Shown piece after piece: positions 26,026 through 34,237 of a stretch of DNA of 64,000 bases (positions within the stretch are counted from its first letter, which is position 1; every line of letters starts with the position of its first letter). The notes under the pieces are model-generated. The model did no database searches, was not told the DNA's origin, and was given only the letters and a program-made list of their open reading frames with translations. The position numbers and the translations under genes are program-made. Origin of the DNA: Microbacterium jejuense (GTDB taxonomy: Bacteria; Actinomycetota; Actinomycetes; Actinomycetales; Microbacteriaceae); assembly GCF_019511665.1 (NCBI RefSeq), contig NZ_JAEUAW010000014.1, positions 1-64,000 on the forward strand. Reading direction: 5' to 3'.

Positions 26026-27339
26026 ATGGCGAAGAAGGCAATCGCGTCCCTCGCGGTGCTGGCGACCGCCGCGGTCGCGATGAGCGGCTGCGCGGGCGGC
26101 GGCTCCGGCGACGCGGACAACACCATCGACGGCGACGTCAAGGGCGACATCAAGGTCGTGACGTGGCGCACCGACCTCGTCGAGGACGGCACGTTCGACA
26201 AGTACGCCGAGGAGTTCAACAAGAAGTACCCCGACGTCAACGTGACGTTCGAGGGCATCACGGACTACGCGGGCGAGATGCTCACCCGCATGTCGACGAG
26301 CAACTACGGCGACGTGATCGGCATCCCGGCGATCAAGCCCGAGCAGTACGAGCAGTTCCTGGAGCCGCTGGGCAAGACCTCGGACTTCGAGGACACGTAC
26401 CGGTTCCTCCCCGCCGCGAGCTACGACGGCACGCAGTACGGCATCGCGTGGGGCGGGAACGCCAACGGCGTCGTCTACAACAAGCGGGTCTTCGAAGAGG
26501 CGGGCGTCACGGAGCTGCCCACCACCGAGGACGAATGGCTCGACGCGCTGCAGAAGGTCAAGGACAACACCGACGCCATCCCGCTGTACACGAACTACAA
26601 GGACGGCTGGCCGCTGACGCAGAGCTTCGGCAACCTCGGCGTCGTCACCAACGACCCCGACGCGCCCATCACCATGGCCGAGGACCCGGCGCCCTGGACG
26701 GAGGGGACGGACGTCTACGCGATCGACTCGCTGCTGTACGACAGCGTCGCCGCCGGGCTCACCGAGGACGACCCGCTCACCACCAACTGGGAGCAGTCGA
26801 AGGTCGACCTCGGCACCGGCAAGATCGCCGCCATGACGCTCGGCTCGTGGGCGATCTCGCAGATGCAGGCGGCCGCAGAGGACAACGGTGCGTCCGCAGA
26901 CGACATCGGCTACATGGCGTTCCCGGCGAACGTCGACGGCACGCAGTACGCGGTCATCGGCGGCGACTACAACCTCGCCGTGAGCAAGCACTCGAAGGCC
27001 AAGGCCGCCGCGTGGGCCTGGATCCAGTGGGTCGTCGAGGACTCCGGGTACACCGAGGCTCAGGGCATGATCTCGCCCGTGATCGACAAGCCCCTCCCCG
27101 ACAACCTGGCGGGCTTCGAAGACGCGGGCGTCGAGCTGATGGAGATCAACCCGGCCCCCGCAGGCAAGGAGGGCCTCATCAACAACATCGCTGACGACTC
27201 GAAGATCGACCTGTACGGCCCGATCTACCGCCAGAAGCTCGTCGACATCGCGCGCGGCGCGGCCGAGGGCGACAAGGAGAGCTACTTCGCCGAACTGAAC
27301 GAGCGCTGGGGCGCTTCGGTCGAGAAGCTCGAGAACTGA
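26026..27339 (+). CDS. ABC sugar-binding lipoprotein (mannan-oligosaccharide locus)
   Basis: This is the extracellular solute-binding protein of a second CUT1 importer (437 aa). The signal MAKKAIASLAVLATAAVAMS ends in a lipobox with Cys22, followed by a Gly/Ser/Asp linker. Typical fold elements include IKVVTWRTDLVEDGTFDKYA and AAMTLGSWAISQMQAA. It is the first gene of an operon with two permeases, GH2, GH113 and a BadF-type kinase. The glycosidases are cytosolic, so intact manno-oligosaccharides are the likely ligand (inference from context). It has little similarity to the binding protein of the amino-sugar operon. Confidence 0.93.
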   Translation: MAKKAIASLAVLATAAVAMSGCAGGGSGDADNTIDGDVKGDIKVVTWRTDLVEDGTFDKYAEEFNKKYPDVNVTFEGITDYAGEMLTRMSTSNYGDVIGIPAIKPEQYEQFLEPLGKTSDFEDTYRFLPAASYDGTQYGIAWGGNANGVVYNKRVFEEAGVTELPTTEDEWLDALQKVKDNTDAIPLYTNYKDGWPLTQSFGNLGVVTNDPDAPITMAEDPAPWTEGTDVYAIDSLLYDSVAAGLTEDDPLTTNWEQSKVDLGTGKIAAMTLGSWAISQMQAAAEDNGASADDIGYMAFPANVDGTQYAVIGGDYNLAVSKHSKAKAAAWAWIQWVVEDSGYTEAQGMISPVIDKPLPDNLAGFEDAGVELMEINPAPAGKEGLINNIADDSKIDLYGPIYRQKLVDIARGAAEGDKESYFAELNERWGASVEKLEN

Positions 27340-27358
27340 CGGAGACGGCGACAGAGAC

Positions 27359-28354
27359 ATGGCCATCGCAACACCAGGTGCAGCTCCGGCGGATGCCCCT
27401 GCCGCCCTCTCCAGCCCCGCCCGCGGCCGGCTCGTCGGGATCACCCGGCGAGCCGGCCGGCGGGGCCGCCGCGGCGGGCCCGCCGGCCGCGGCATCATGA
27501 AGAACCTCACCCCGTGGCTGTTCCTCGCCGCGGCCGTGGGCCTGCTGCTGCTGTTCACGTACTGGCCGGCGCTGAACCTGTTCTACTTCAGCGTCACCGA
27601 CTGGGACGGCATCGACCTGCAGAAGAACTTCGTGGGCCTCGACAACTACGTCGAGGTGTTCACCGACCCGCGCATCTTCTCGGTGTTCTTCGTCAGCCTC
27701 TACTACTTCTTCGCGTCGTTCGCGCAGATGGCGATCGCCCTGTATTTCGCGACGATCCTGAGCTTCTCGACGAGGTTCTCGAACCTCTTCCGCGGCATCC
27801 TGTTCTTCCCGTACCTCATCAACGGCGTCGCGATCGGCTTCGTGTTCCTCTACCTCTTCCAGCCCGGCGGCACGCTCGACACCGTCCTCGGCTGGTTCGG
27901 TGTGGCCGATCCGCCGCAGTGGCTCGGCAACCCCGACGTCGTCAACTGGTCGCTCGCCGGGACGTCCGTCTGGCGGTACACCGGCATGAACTTCGTGCTC
28001 TTCCTCGGAGCGATACAGTCCATCCCCCACGAGCTGTACGAAGCCGCGGATCTCGACGGCGCCAGCCGCTGGCAGCAGTTCTGGGCGATCATCTTCCCCG
28101 GGATCCGGCGCGTGGTCGGGCTGTCGTTCATCCTGGCGATCTCCGGCAGCCTCAGCGTCTTCGAGATCCCCTTCATCATGACCGGCGGCGCCAACGGATC
28201 GGCGACGTTCGTCATCCAGACGCTGCAGACCGCATTCACGTTCCGGCAGGTGGGTCTCGCGTCGGCGATGGCCGTCGTGCTGCTGGCCATCGTGCTGATC
28301 GTGACGTGGATCCAGCGCAAGGTGTTCCCCGACGAGAAGGTCGACCTGACATGA
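27359..28354 (+). CDS. ABC sugar transporter permease (MalF type)
   Basis: This is the membrane permease of the mannan-oligosaccharide importer (331 aa). A long basic, Arg/Gly-rich N-terminus (about 45 residues) precedes six helices, the first being WLFLAAAVGLLLLFTYWPAL. The EAA loop reads ELYEAADLDGASRWQQFWAI. It begins 19 bases after the binding-protein gene and overlaps the next permease by four bases (ATGA). An internal Met at about residue 47 (MKNLTPWLF) could be an alternative start that would remove the basic tail. Confidence 0.92.
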   Translation: MAIATPGAAPADAPAALSSPARGRLVGITRRAGRRGRRGGPAGRGIMKNLTPWLFLAAAVGLLLLFTYWPALNLFYFSVTDWDGIDLQKNFVGLDNYVEVFTDPRIFSVFFVSLYYFFASFAQMAIALYFATILSFSTRFSNLFRGILFFPYLINGVAIGFVFLYLFQPGGTLDTVLGWFGVADPPQWLGNPDVVNWSLAGTSVWRYTGMNFVLFLGAIQSIPHELYEAADLDGASRWQQFWAIIFPGIRRVVGLSFILAISGSLSVFEIPFIMTGGANGSATFVIQTLQTAFTFRQVGLASAMAVVLLAIVLIVTWIQRKVFPDEKVDLT

Positions 28355-29253
28355 CCACGACCGAACCCCTCCGCACGATGCCGCTGTGGACCACTCCGCC
28401 CCGCCCTGCCCGCGGCCTGACGCCGTGGCAGCGCCTGCGCGGCGTCAGCGCGACGACGGCGAAGTACCTCAGCCTCATCATCGCGTCGGTCGTGACGCTG
28501 CTGCCGCTCTCGGTGCTGCTCTTCGCGAGCCTCAAGACCGCTCCCGAGTACGCGCAGACCGGGCCCTTCGACCCGCCGTCGAACTGGCTGAACTTCGACA
28601 ACTTCGTCACCGCGTTCACGAGCGGCAAGATGCTCGAGGGCTTCGTCAACACGGCGATCGTCCTCGTGGTCTCGCTCGCCGGCACCATCTTCATCGGCAC
28701 GATGGCCGCCTACGCGCTGGACCGCTTCGCCTTCCGCGGCAAGAAGCTCGTCTTCGGACTGTTCCTCGTCGCGACCCTCATCCCGAGCGTGACGAGCCAG
28801 GTCGCCACGTTCCAGCTCATCAACGGACTCGGCCTGTACGACACGAAGGCGGCGCTGATCCTGCTCTTCATGGGCACCGACATCATCGCCATCTACCTGT
28901 TCATCCAGTTCATGCAGTCGATCCCGGTCTCGCTCGACGAGGCCGCCATGATCGACGGTGCGAACCGCTGGACGATCTACTGGCGCATCATCCTGCCGCT
29001 GCTGAAGCCAGCGATCGCGACGGTCGTCATCATCAAGGGCATCGCGGTGTACAACGAGTTCTACGCACCCTTCCTCTACCTGCCGTCCGAAGGCCTCATC
29101 TCGACCTCGCTGTTCCGGTTCAAGGGACCGTTCGGCGCCCAGTGGGAGGTCATCTCGGCCGGCACCGTCCTCGTCATCATCCCCACCCTCATCGCCTTCC
29201 TGCTGCTGCAGCGCTGGATCTACAAGGGCCTGACCTCTGGAGCCGTCAAGTGA
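28351..29253 (+). CDS. ABC sugar transporter permease (MalG type)
   Basis: This is the second permease of the importer (300 aa), with six helices and the EAA loop SLDEAAMIDGANRWTIYWRI. The ATG overlaps the stop of the first permease gene. The stop overlaps the GTG of the beta-mannosidase gene, so transporter and enzymes are translated as a chain of coupled genes. No ATPase gene is present in the locus; a multiple-sugar ATPase elsewhere must energise it. Confidence 0.93.
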   Translation: MTTTEPLRTMPLWTTPPRPARGLTPWQRLRGVSATTAKYLSLIIASVVTLLPLSVLLFASLKTAPEYAQTGPFDPPSNWLNFDNFVTAFTSGKMLEGFVNTAIVLVVSLAGTIFIGTMAAYALDRFAFRGKKLVFGLFLVATLIPSVTSQVATFQLINGLGLYDTKAALILLFMGTDIIAIYLFIQFMQSIPVSLDEAAMIDGANRWTIYWRIILPLLKPAIATVVIIKGIAVYNEFYAPFLYLPSEGLISTSLFRFKGPFGAQWEVISAGTVLVIIPTLIAFLLLQRWIYKGLTSGAVK

Positions 29254-31763
29254 CCACTGCCCTCACCTTCCGACCCCTCGACTCCGGCTGGACGCTGCAC
29301 GCGTCGGCCGGTCCCGCCCCGGCGGGCTTCGACGCCGACATCCCCGCCGTCGTGCCGGGATGCGTGCACACCGACCTGCTCGCGGCAGGACTCATCCCCG
29401 ACCCGTTCCTCGACGACAACGAGTCGGCGCTCGCGTGGATCGGCCTCGTCGACTGGACGTACTCGACGACGTTCGAGTGGACCCGGGATGCCGCCGACCG
29501 CACGGATCTCGTCTTCCAGGGACTCGACACCGTGACCCGGATCCGCCTCAACGGCCGAGAGATCGGCAGCACCGCGAACCAGCACCGCTCGTACCGGTTC
29601 GATGTGCGCGACGCCCTCGTCGAGGGTGAGAACGAGCTGGTCGTCGCGTTCCGCTCGCCGATCAAGTACGCCAACGAGCAGAGCGTGGCTCTCGGCGTGC
29701 GACCGCGCGCGTACGCCCTGCCCAACGACGCCATCCGCAAGTCCGCCTGCAGCTACGGCTGGGACTGGGGCATCGCGACGTACACGAGCGGCATCGTCAA
29801 GCCGGTCGGCCTGGAGTCCTGGTCCGTCGCGCGCCTCGCCGAGACCCGCGTGGTCGCGACGCCCTCGGCTGACGGCGGAACGGTCACGGTCGACGTCACC
29901 GTCGAGCGAGCAGGGGATGCGGCATCCACTCCGCTCTTCGTCAGCATCGCCGCGGCCGGGCCGAAGCTGGGGCTCGAGGACGGCACGGCCCCCAGCACGA
30001 CGACCGAGGTCGTCGGCGATCGCGCACACATCGTGCTGGAGCTCGAGGAGGTCGAGCGCTGGTGGCCCGCGGGCTACGGCGCGCAGCCGCTGTACGTCGT
30101 CGACGTCCGGCTGCACAGCGCGGATGAGTCGCGGACGCTCGACGCGACGCACCGGTCGGTCGGCTTCCGCGACGTCCGGTGGGACATGACGCCCGACGAG
30201 GCGGGCACGCCGTTCACACTCGTCGTGAACGACCAGCCGATCTTCGTGAAGGGCGTCAACTGGATCCCGGACGACGCACTCACCGTGCGCGTCACGCGCG
30301 ACCGTGTGCGGCGGAGGTTCCAGCAGGCGCTCGACGCGAACCTGAACCTCATCCGCGTGTGGGGCGGAGGCCTGTACGAGTCCGACGACTTCTACGAACT
30401 CGCGGACGAGCTGGGGCTGCTGACGTGGCAGGACTTCCTGTTCGCGTGCGCCGCGTACGCCGAAGAGGATCCGCTGCGCTCCGAGGTCGAGGCCGAGGCG
30501 CGCGAGAACATCGCACGTCTCGCGCATCACGCCTCGCTCGTGCTGCTGACCGGCAACAACGAGAACCTCTGGGGCTACGAGGACTGGGGCTGGAAGCTGC
30601 GCCTGGACGGCAAGACGTGGGGCGCGTACTACTACTACGAGCTGTTCCCGTCGCTGATCGCCGAGCTCGCGCCGCACGTCCCCTACGCGCCGGGAAGCCC
30701 CTTCAGCCCCGGTCTGGGCTGGGACGGCGGGCAGCAGACGGGTCCGCACCCCAATGACGAGCAGCACGGCAGCGTGCACCTGTGGGAGCAGTGGAACCGG
30801 CTCGACTGGACCACCTACCGCGAGCACACGCCGCGCTTCGTCGCCGAGTTCGGCTGGCAGGGCCCGCCGGCGTGGTCCACCCTCACCCGCTCGATCAGCG
30901 ATGCCCCGCTCACGCCCGAGTCGCCCGGCATGATCGTGCACCAGAAGGCCGGCGAGGGCAATGTGAAGCTGACCAACGGGCTGCTGCCGCACTTCCGCCT
31001 TCCCGAAGACATGGAGACCTGGCACTGGGCGATGCAGCTGAACCAGGCGATCGCGGTGCGCACCGCGCTCGAGCACTTCCGCTCGTGGGCGCCGCACACG
31101 CAGGGGGCCATCGTGTGGCAGCTGAACGACTGCTGGCCGGTGACGTCGTGGGCGGCGATCGACGGCGACGAGCGTCCGAAGCCGCTGTACTACGGCCTGA
31201 AGAACGCGTTCGCGCCGCGCACCGTGACGATCCAGCCGCGTGACGGCGGCCTGGCCGCGGTGCTGTCGAACGACACCGCCGACGCGTGGACCGGTGAGCT
31301 CGTCGCGCGTCGGCTCGGGTTCGACGGCGCCGAGGCCGACCGGTTCGCGACGGCGGTCTCGCTCGCGCCGCGCGAGACGGTCACCGTCGCCCTTCCGGCC
31401 GGGGTCGCCGATGCCCGCGATGCCGCCGGGGAGCTGATCGTCGCCGCGGTGGGAGACGTCCGCGGATTCTGGTTCTTCGCCGAGCCGCGCGATTCGGCGC
31501 TCGGCGCGGCAGAGATCGAGGTCGTCACCGCGGCAGCCGACGGCGGCACGCTCGTGACGGTCACCGCGCACAGCCTCGTGCGCGACCTGACGCTCCTCGT
31601 CGACAAGGTCGACCCGGACGCCGTCGCGTCGGACGCCCTGCTGACGCTGCTGCCCGGTGAGAGCGCCACGGTGCTCGTGCAGCACGAGGGGCCGGCCCTG
31701 GCGGCATCCACTCTCTCGGATCCGCGCGTGCTGCGCACGGCGAACGAACTGGTCGCCTCGTGA
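29250..31763 (+). CDS. GH2 beta-mannosidase
   Basis: This is an 837-aa family 2 beta-mannosidase that releases terminal beta-1,4-mannose from manno-oligosaccharides. Domains are in order: an N-terminal jelly roll (about residues 10-185, with CVHTDLLAAGLIPDPFLDDN typical of mannosidases), an immunoglobulin-like domain, the TIM barrel (WGGGLYESDDFYELADELGL), and C-terminal sandwich domains. The acid/base is Glu438 in GNNENLWG and the nucleophile Glu533 in FVAEFGWQG. WQLNDCWPVTSWA further supports the mannosidase subgroup. There is no signal peptide. The GTG at 29250 overlaps the permease stop. An alternative substrate is Man-beta-1,4-GlcNAc from N-glycan cores. Confidence 0.94.
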   Translation: MTTALTFRPLDSGWTLHASAGPAPAGFDADIPAVVPGCVHTDLLAAGLIPDPFLDDNESALAWIGLVDWTYSTTFEWTRDAADRTDLVFQGLDTVTRIRLNGREIGSTANQHRSYRFDVRDALVEGENELVVAFRSPIKYANEQSVALGVRPRAYALPNDAIRKSACSYGWDWGIATYTSGIVKPVGLESWSVARLAETRVVATPSADGGTVTVDVTVERAGDAASTPLFVSIAAAGPKLGLEDGTAPSTTTEVVGDRAHIVLELEEVERWWPAGYGAQPLYVVDVRLHSADESRTLDATHRSVGFRDVRWDMTPDEAGTPFTLVVNDQPIFVKGVNWIPDDALTVRVTRDRVRRRFQQALDANLNLIRVWGGGLYESDDFYELADELGLLTWQDFLFACAAYAEEDPLRSEVEAEARENIARLAHHASLVLLTGNNENLWGYEDWGWKLRLDGKTWGAYYYYELFPSLIAELAPHVPYAPGSPFSPGLGWDGGQQTGPHPNDEQHGSVHLWEQWNRLDWTTYREHTPRFVAEFGWQGPPAWSTLTRSISDAPLTPESPGMIVHQKAGEGNVKLTNGLLPHFRLPEDMETWHWAMQLNQAIAVRTALEHFRSWAPHTQGAIVWQLNDCWPVTSWAAIDGDERPKPLYYGLKNAFAPRTVTIQPRDGGLAAVLSNDTADAWTGELVARRLGFDGAEADRFATAVSLAPRETVTVALPAGVADARDAAGELIVAAVGDVRGFWFFAEPRDSALGAAEIEVVTAAADGGTLVTVTAHSLVRDLTLLVDKVDPDAVASDALLTLLPGESATVLVQHEGPALAASTLSDPRVLRTANELVAS

Positions 31764-32728
31764 GCGACCCGCTCCCCCAGGCGCTCGGGCCGTATGTGGC
31801 CGGAATGACCTGGGGCTGGACCGGCGTGCGCGGAACGTGGGCCACCGAGCGGGCGGCCGAGTCGATGCAGCTCATGGCCGACCACGGCGTGAACTGGACG
31901 GCACTCGCGTACTCGGCGCTGCAGGACACGGCGCAGTCGACCGAGGTGCGGTTCCGCGACGAGCCGACCGTGACCGACGACGAGATCGTGTGGGGCATCC
32001 GCGAGGCGAAGGCGCTCGGGCTGAAGGTGTGCCTGAAGCCCGTCGTCAACGTGGCCGACGGCACGTGGCGTGCCCACATCGGGTTCTTCGACCAGGACGT
32101 CCCGGGCGAGCCGACCTGGGGCGAATGGTTCGCGTCGTACCGGGAGTTCATCCTGCACGCGGCGCGGATCGCCGAGGCCGAGCGCTGCGAGATGCTCTGC
32201 ATCGGGTGCGAGATGGTGCGCGCCGACGCCCGCGAGGCCGAATGGCGCGCCCTGATCGCCGACGTCCGCACCGTGTACACCGGACTCGTCACGTACAACT
32301 GCGACAAGTACCAGGAGGACCGCCTCACGTGGTGGGACGCGGTCGACGTCATCACCTCCAGCGGCTACTACCCCGTCGACGCGTGGGACCAGCAGCTCGA
32401 CCGCATCCAGGGCGTGGTCGAGTCCTCGGGCAAGCCCTTCTTCTTCATGGAGGCGGGATGCCCGTCCCGCGAGGGCTCCCCGGCACGACCGAACGACTGG
32501 GCACTGCCGGGCGGGCCGTCGGGCGCCGAGCAGCTGCGGTACTACGAGGCGATGTTCGCCGCGTGCGACGAGCGGCCATGGATGCGCGGCTTCATGCTGT
32601 GGGACTGGCCGGCGCGGCTGTACTCGCCCGCCGAGGCCGCCGCGAACACCGACTACTGCCCCTACGGCAAGCCGGCCGGGGAGTTCCTGCGCGACGCCTA
32701 CCGCGCGCGCACGGGGCATGGCCGGTGA
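31760..32728 (+). CDS. GH113-like endo-beta-1,4-mannanase
   Basis: This is a 322-aa TIM-barrel glycosidase resembling family GH113 beta-mannanases. The N-terminal GPYVAGMTWGWTGVRGTWAT and KVCLKPVVNVADGTWRAHIG are family-like. Clan GH-A geometry gives the acid/base Glu151 in IGCEMV and the nucleophile Glu231 in FFFMEAGCPS. There is no signal peptide, so it would cut imported manno-oligosaccharides inside the cell together with the coupled beta-mannosidase (GTGA overlap at 31760). Assignment to GH113 is by recalled motif similarity; another GH-A family is the main alternative. Confidence 0.8.
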   Translation: MSDPLPQALGPYVAGMTWGWTGVRGTWATERAAESMQLMADHGVNWTALAYSALQDTAQSTEVRFRDEPTVTDDEIVWGIREAKALGLKVCLKPVVNVADGTWRAHIGFFDQDVPGEPTWGEWFASYREFILHAARIAEAERCEMLCIGCEMVRADAREAEWRALIADVRTVYTGLVTYNCDKYQEDRLTWWDAVDVITSSGYYPVDAWDQQLDRIQGVVESSGKPFFFMEAGCPSREGSPARPNDWALPGGPSGAEQLRYYEAMFAACDERPWMRGFMLWDWPARLYSPAEAAANTDYCPYGKPAGEFLRDAYRARTGHGR

Positions 32729-32777
32729 GCCTCGCCGGCGCGAGAATCGACTCAATGGACAGATGGGGGACCGCCGC

Positions 32778-33686
32778 ATGAGCGGAGTTCTGGCGATCGA
32801 CGCCGGCCAGACCGGGATCAAGGTGCGCGCGGGCGGGCAGGACCTCGTGTTCCCCGGCATCGACACGCACGAAGAGCTGCTGCCGCAGCTGGCCGCCGTT
32901 GCGCGCTCCACGCTCGAACGCACCGGCGCGTCGGCGTCGGTGGTGACCGCCGGCGTGTCCGGACTGACGACCCGTGAAGCGGATGCCGCCGCCCTCCTCG
33001 CCCGGATCGCCGAGCCGCGCGTGCACGAGGTCATCCTCGCTCACGACTCGACGACGTCGTTCCTCGGGGCGCTGGGAGACGTGCCCGGGGCGGTCGTGGC
33101 CGCCGGCACCGGTGTGGTGACGCTGGGCGTCGGCGCGACGCAGGTCGCGCGCATCGACGGCTGGGGATACCTGATGGGCGACGCCGGCAGCGGCTACTGG
33201 ATCGGCCGCGAGGCCCTGGACGCCGTCATGCGCGCCGTCGACGGCCGCGGGCCGGCGACCGCGCTGCGGCAGGTCGCCGAGGAGCGCTGGCCCGACCTGA
33301 CCCAGGCGTACATCGATCTGCAGGCCGATCACGACCGCGTGCGTGTCGTGGCGTCCTTCGCCAAGCACGTCGCACGTCTGGCCGCCGAGGGCGACGCGGT
33401 GTCGCAGCACATCACGGTGCGCGCCGGCGGCGAGCTCGCCCACAGTGTCGAGACCGCGCTGCGGCGCGTCCGCACCGACGACTCCGAGCACTTCTCGGTG
33501 TGCGCGATCGGCGGCGTCTTCCGTTCCCCCCAGCTGCACGAGGCCTTCGCGTCGCACATCGCCGCAAGCGACTTCGACGTCGCGCTGGTCGAGCCCCAGG
33601 GCCACGGCATCGACGGCGCCGTGGCTCTCGCCGACCTCGGGCCGCGGCATCCCCTCGCCCCCGCCGTGTGGCGCGCCCGCGGCTGA
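32778..33686 (+). CDS. BadF/BadG-type ATPase, N-acetylglucosamine kinase-like
   Basis: This is a 302-aa member of the BadF/BadG/BcrA ATPase family, which includes eukaryotic-type GlcNAc kinases. The phosphate motifs of the ASKHA fold are present: LAIDAGQTGIKVRAGG at the N-terminus, HDSTTSFLGAL, AAGTGVVTLGVG, and GWGYLMGDAGSGYWIGREAL, a hallmark of the NAGK subgroup. The ATG at 32778 follows GGGGGA; the 20 upstream codons of the open frame overlap the GH113 end. It closes the mannan operon. A sugar kinase here could phosphorylate GlcNAc from Man-GlcNAc or another released sugar; the substrate is not shown. Confidence 0.82.
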   Translation: MSGVLAIDAGQTGIKVRAGGQDLVFPGIDTHEELLPQLAAVARSTLERTGASASVVTAGVSGLTTREADAAALLARIAEPRVHEVILAHDSTTSFLGALGDVPGAVVAAGTGVVTLGVGATQVARIDGWGYLMGDAGSGYWIGREALDAVMRAVDGRGPATALRQVAEERWPDLTQAYIDLQADHDRVRVVASFAKHVARLAAEGDAVSQHITVRAGGELAHSVETALRRVRTDDSEHFSVCAIGGVFRSPQLHEAFASHIAASDFDVALVEPQGHGIDGAVALADLGPRHPLAPAVWRARG

Positions 33687-33717
33687 CCGGGACGTCGGCG
33701 CCGAGGCTCCTGCGCGA

Positions 33718-33798
33718 TCCGAATATCGGACGATTGGCGCGTTTCCGGAGTCTTCCGGCAGTCGGGTCCGGAAACGGCGCGATTCTCCGAATTCCGGA
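33718..33798. repeat. 81-base palindromic element, copy A
   Basis: The left arm 33718-33749 starts TCCGAATATCGGACGATTGG and the right arm 33767-33798 starts TCCGGAAACGGCGCGATTCT. They are complementary at 23 of 32 positions around a 17-base loop. It begins 31 bases after the BadF-kinase stop. Copies B and C have the same total length. Confidence 0.85.
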
Positions 33799-33814
33799 GT
33801 GGCCATAGCGCTGC

Positions 33815-33880
33815 GCACGGGGAGTCGTGGATGCCGCCGCCCCCGGCCGGCGGCATCCACCCGCGGCACCCTCCCCGTGT
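33815..33880. terminator. Nested hairpin with GTGGATGCCGCCG core
   Basis: GTGGATGCCGCCG (33827-33839) pairs with 33848-33860. GCACGGGGAG (33815-33824) can pair with 33871-33880 except for the outermost base, giving a longer interrupted stem. Likely terminator of the mannan operon. Confidence 0.6.
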
Positions 33881-33920
33881 GCCCGCGACGGCCGAGCGCA
33901 ACCCCACACCCGACGGCGGC

Positions 33921-34039
33921 GTGGCCTGCGGCACACATTCCGGCACCAACCTGCGGCAAAGCACTCCCGGCGGCCCGGGCTGCGGCACACATTCCTGCGC
34001 GGCCGTGGCATGCGGCACACGTTCCGGCACCAGCCTGCG
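33921..34039. repeat. Short direct repeats with TGCGGCACAC core
   Basis: A 35-base unit beginning GTGGCCTGCGGCACACATTC at 33921-33955 recurs at 34005-34039 with three differences. A partial copy, CTGCGGCACACATTCCTGCG, lies at 33980-33999. The units fill the space between palindromes A and B. Confidence 0.75.
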
Positions 34040-34056
34040 CACGCACTTCTGCGGGA

Positions 34057-34137
34057 TCCGAATATCGGATGATCGGCGCGTTTCCGGAGCATTTGGGTCC
34101 GCTGCCCCGGAAACGCGGCGATCATCCGATTTCCGGA
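34057..34137. repeat. 81-base palindromic element, copy B
   Basis: Left arm 34057-34088 (TCCGAATATCGGATGATCGG then CGCGTTTCCGGA) and right arm 34107-34137 are complementary at 28 of 31 positions. This is the best-paired copy. It ends 100 bases before the DUF559-type gene. Confidence 0.88.
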
Positions 34138-34237
34138 GTCGCCCGGCGCCTCCTCCCCAGGGAGATACGTCACGCGAGATGAAGCGGAGACCTGTGGACG
34201 GCCGCGGAATGGTCTTCAGCCGGGGCACGATGCTGGC

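Larger units (their letters stand above)
33687..34237. other. 551-base intergenic region rich in repeats
   Basis: No gene is supported here. The region holds two copies of an 81-base palindrome (33718-33798, 34057-34137), a GGATGCC-type hairpin nested in a longer stem (33815-33880), and a 35-base direct repeat pair with a shorter third copy (33921-34039). Open frames on both strands exist but only translate the repeats. The promoter of the DUF559-type gene must lie near the 3' end. Confidence 0.7.

Noticed and set aside
33718..34137. CRISPR array or phage attachment site
   Set aside because: The repeats are palindromic, 81 bases long, irregularly spaced and only three in number. There are no cas genes, integrase or tRNA nearby.
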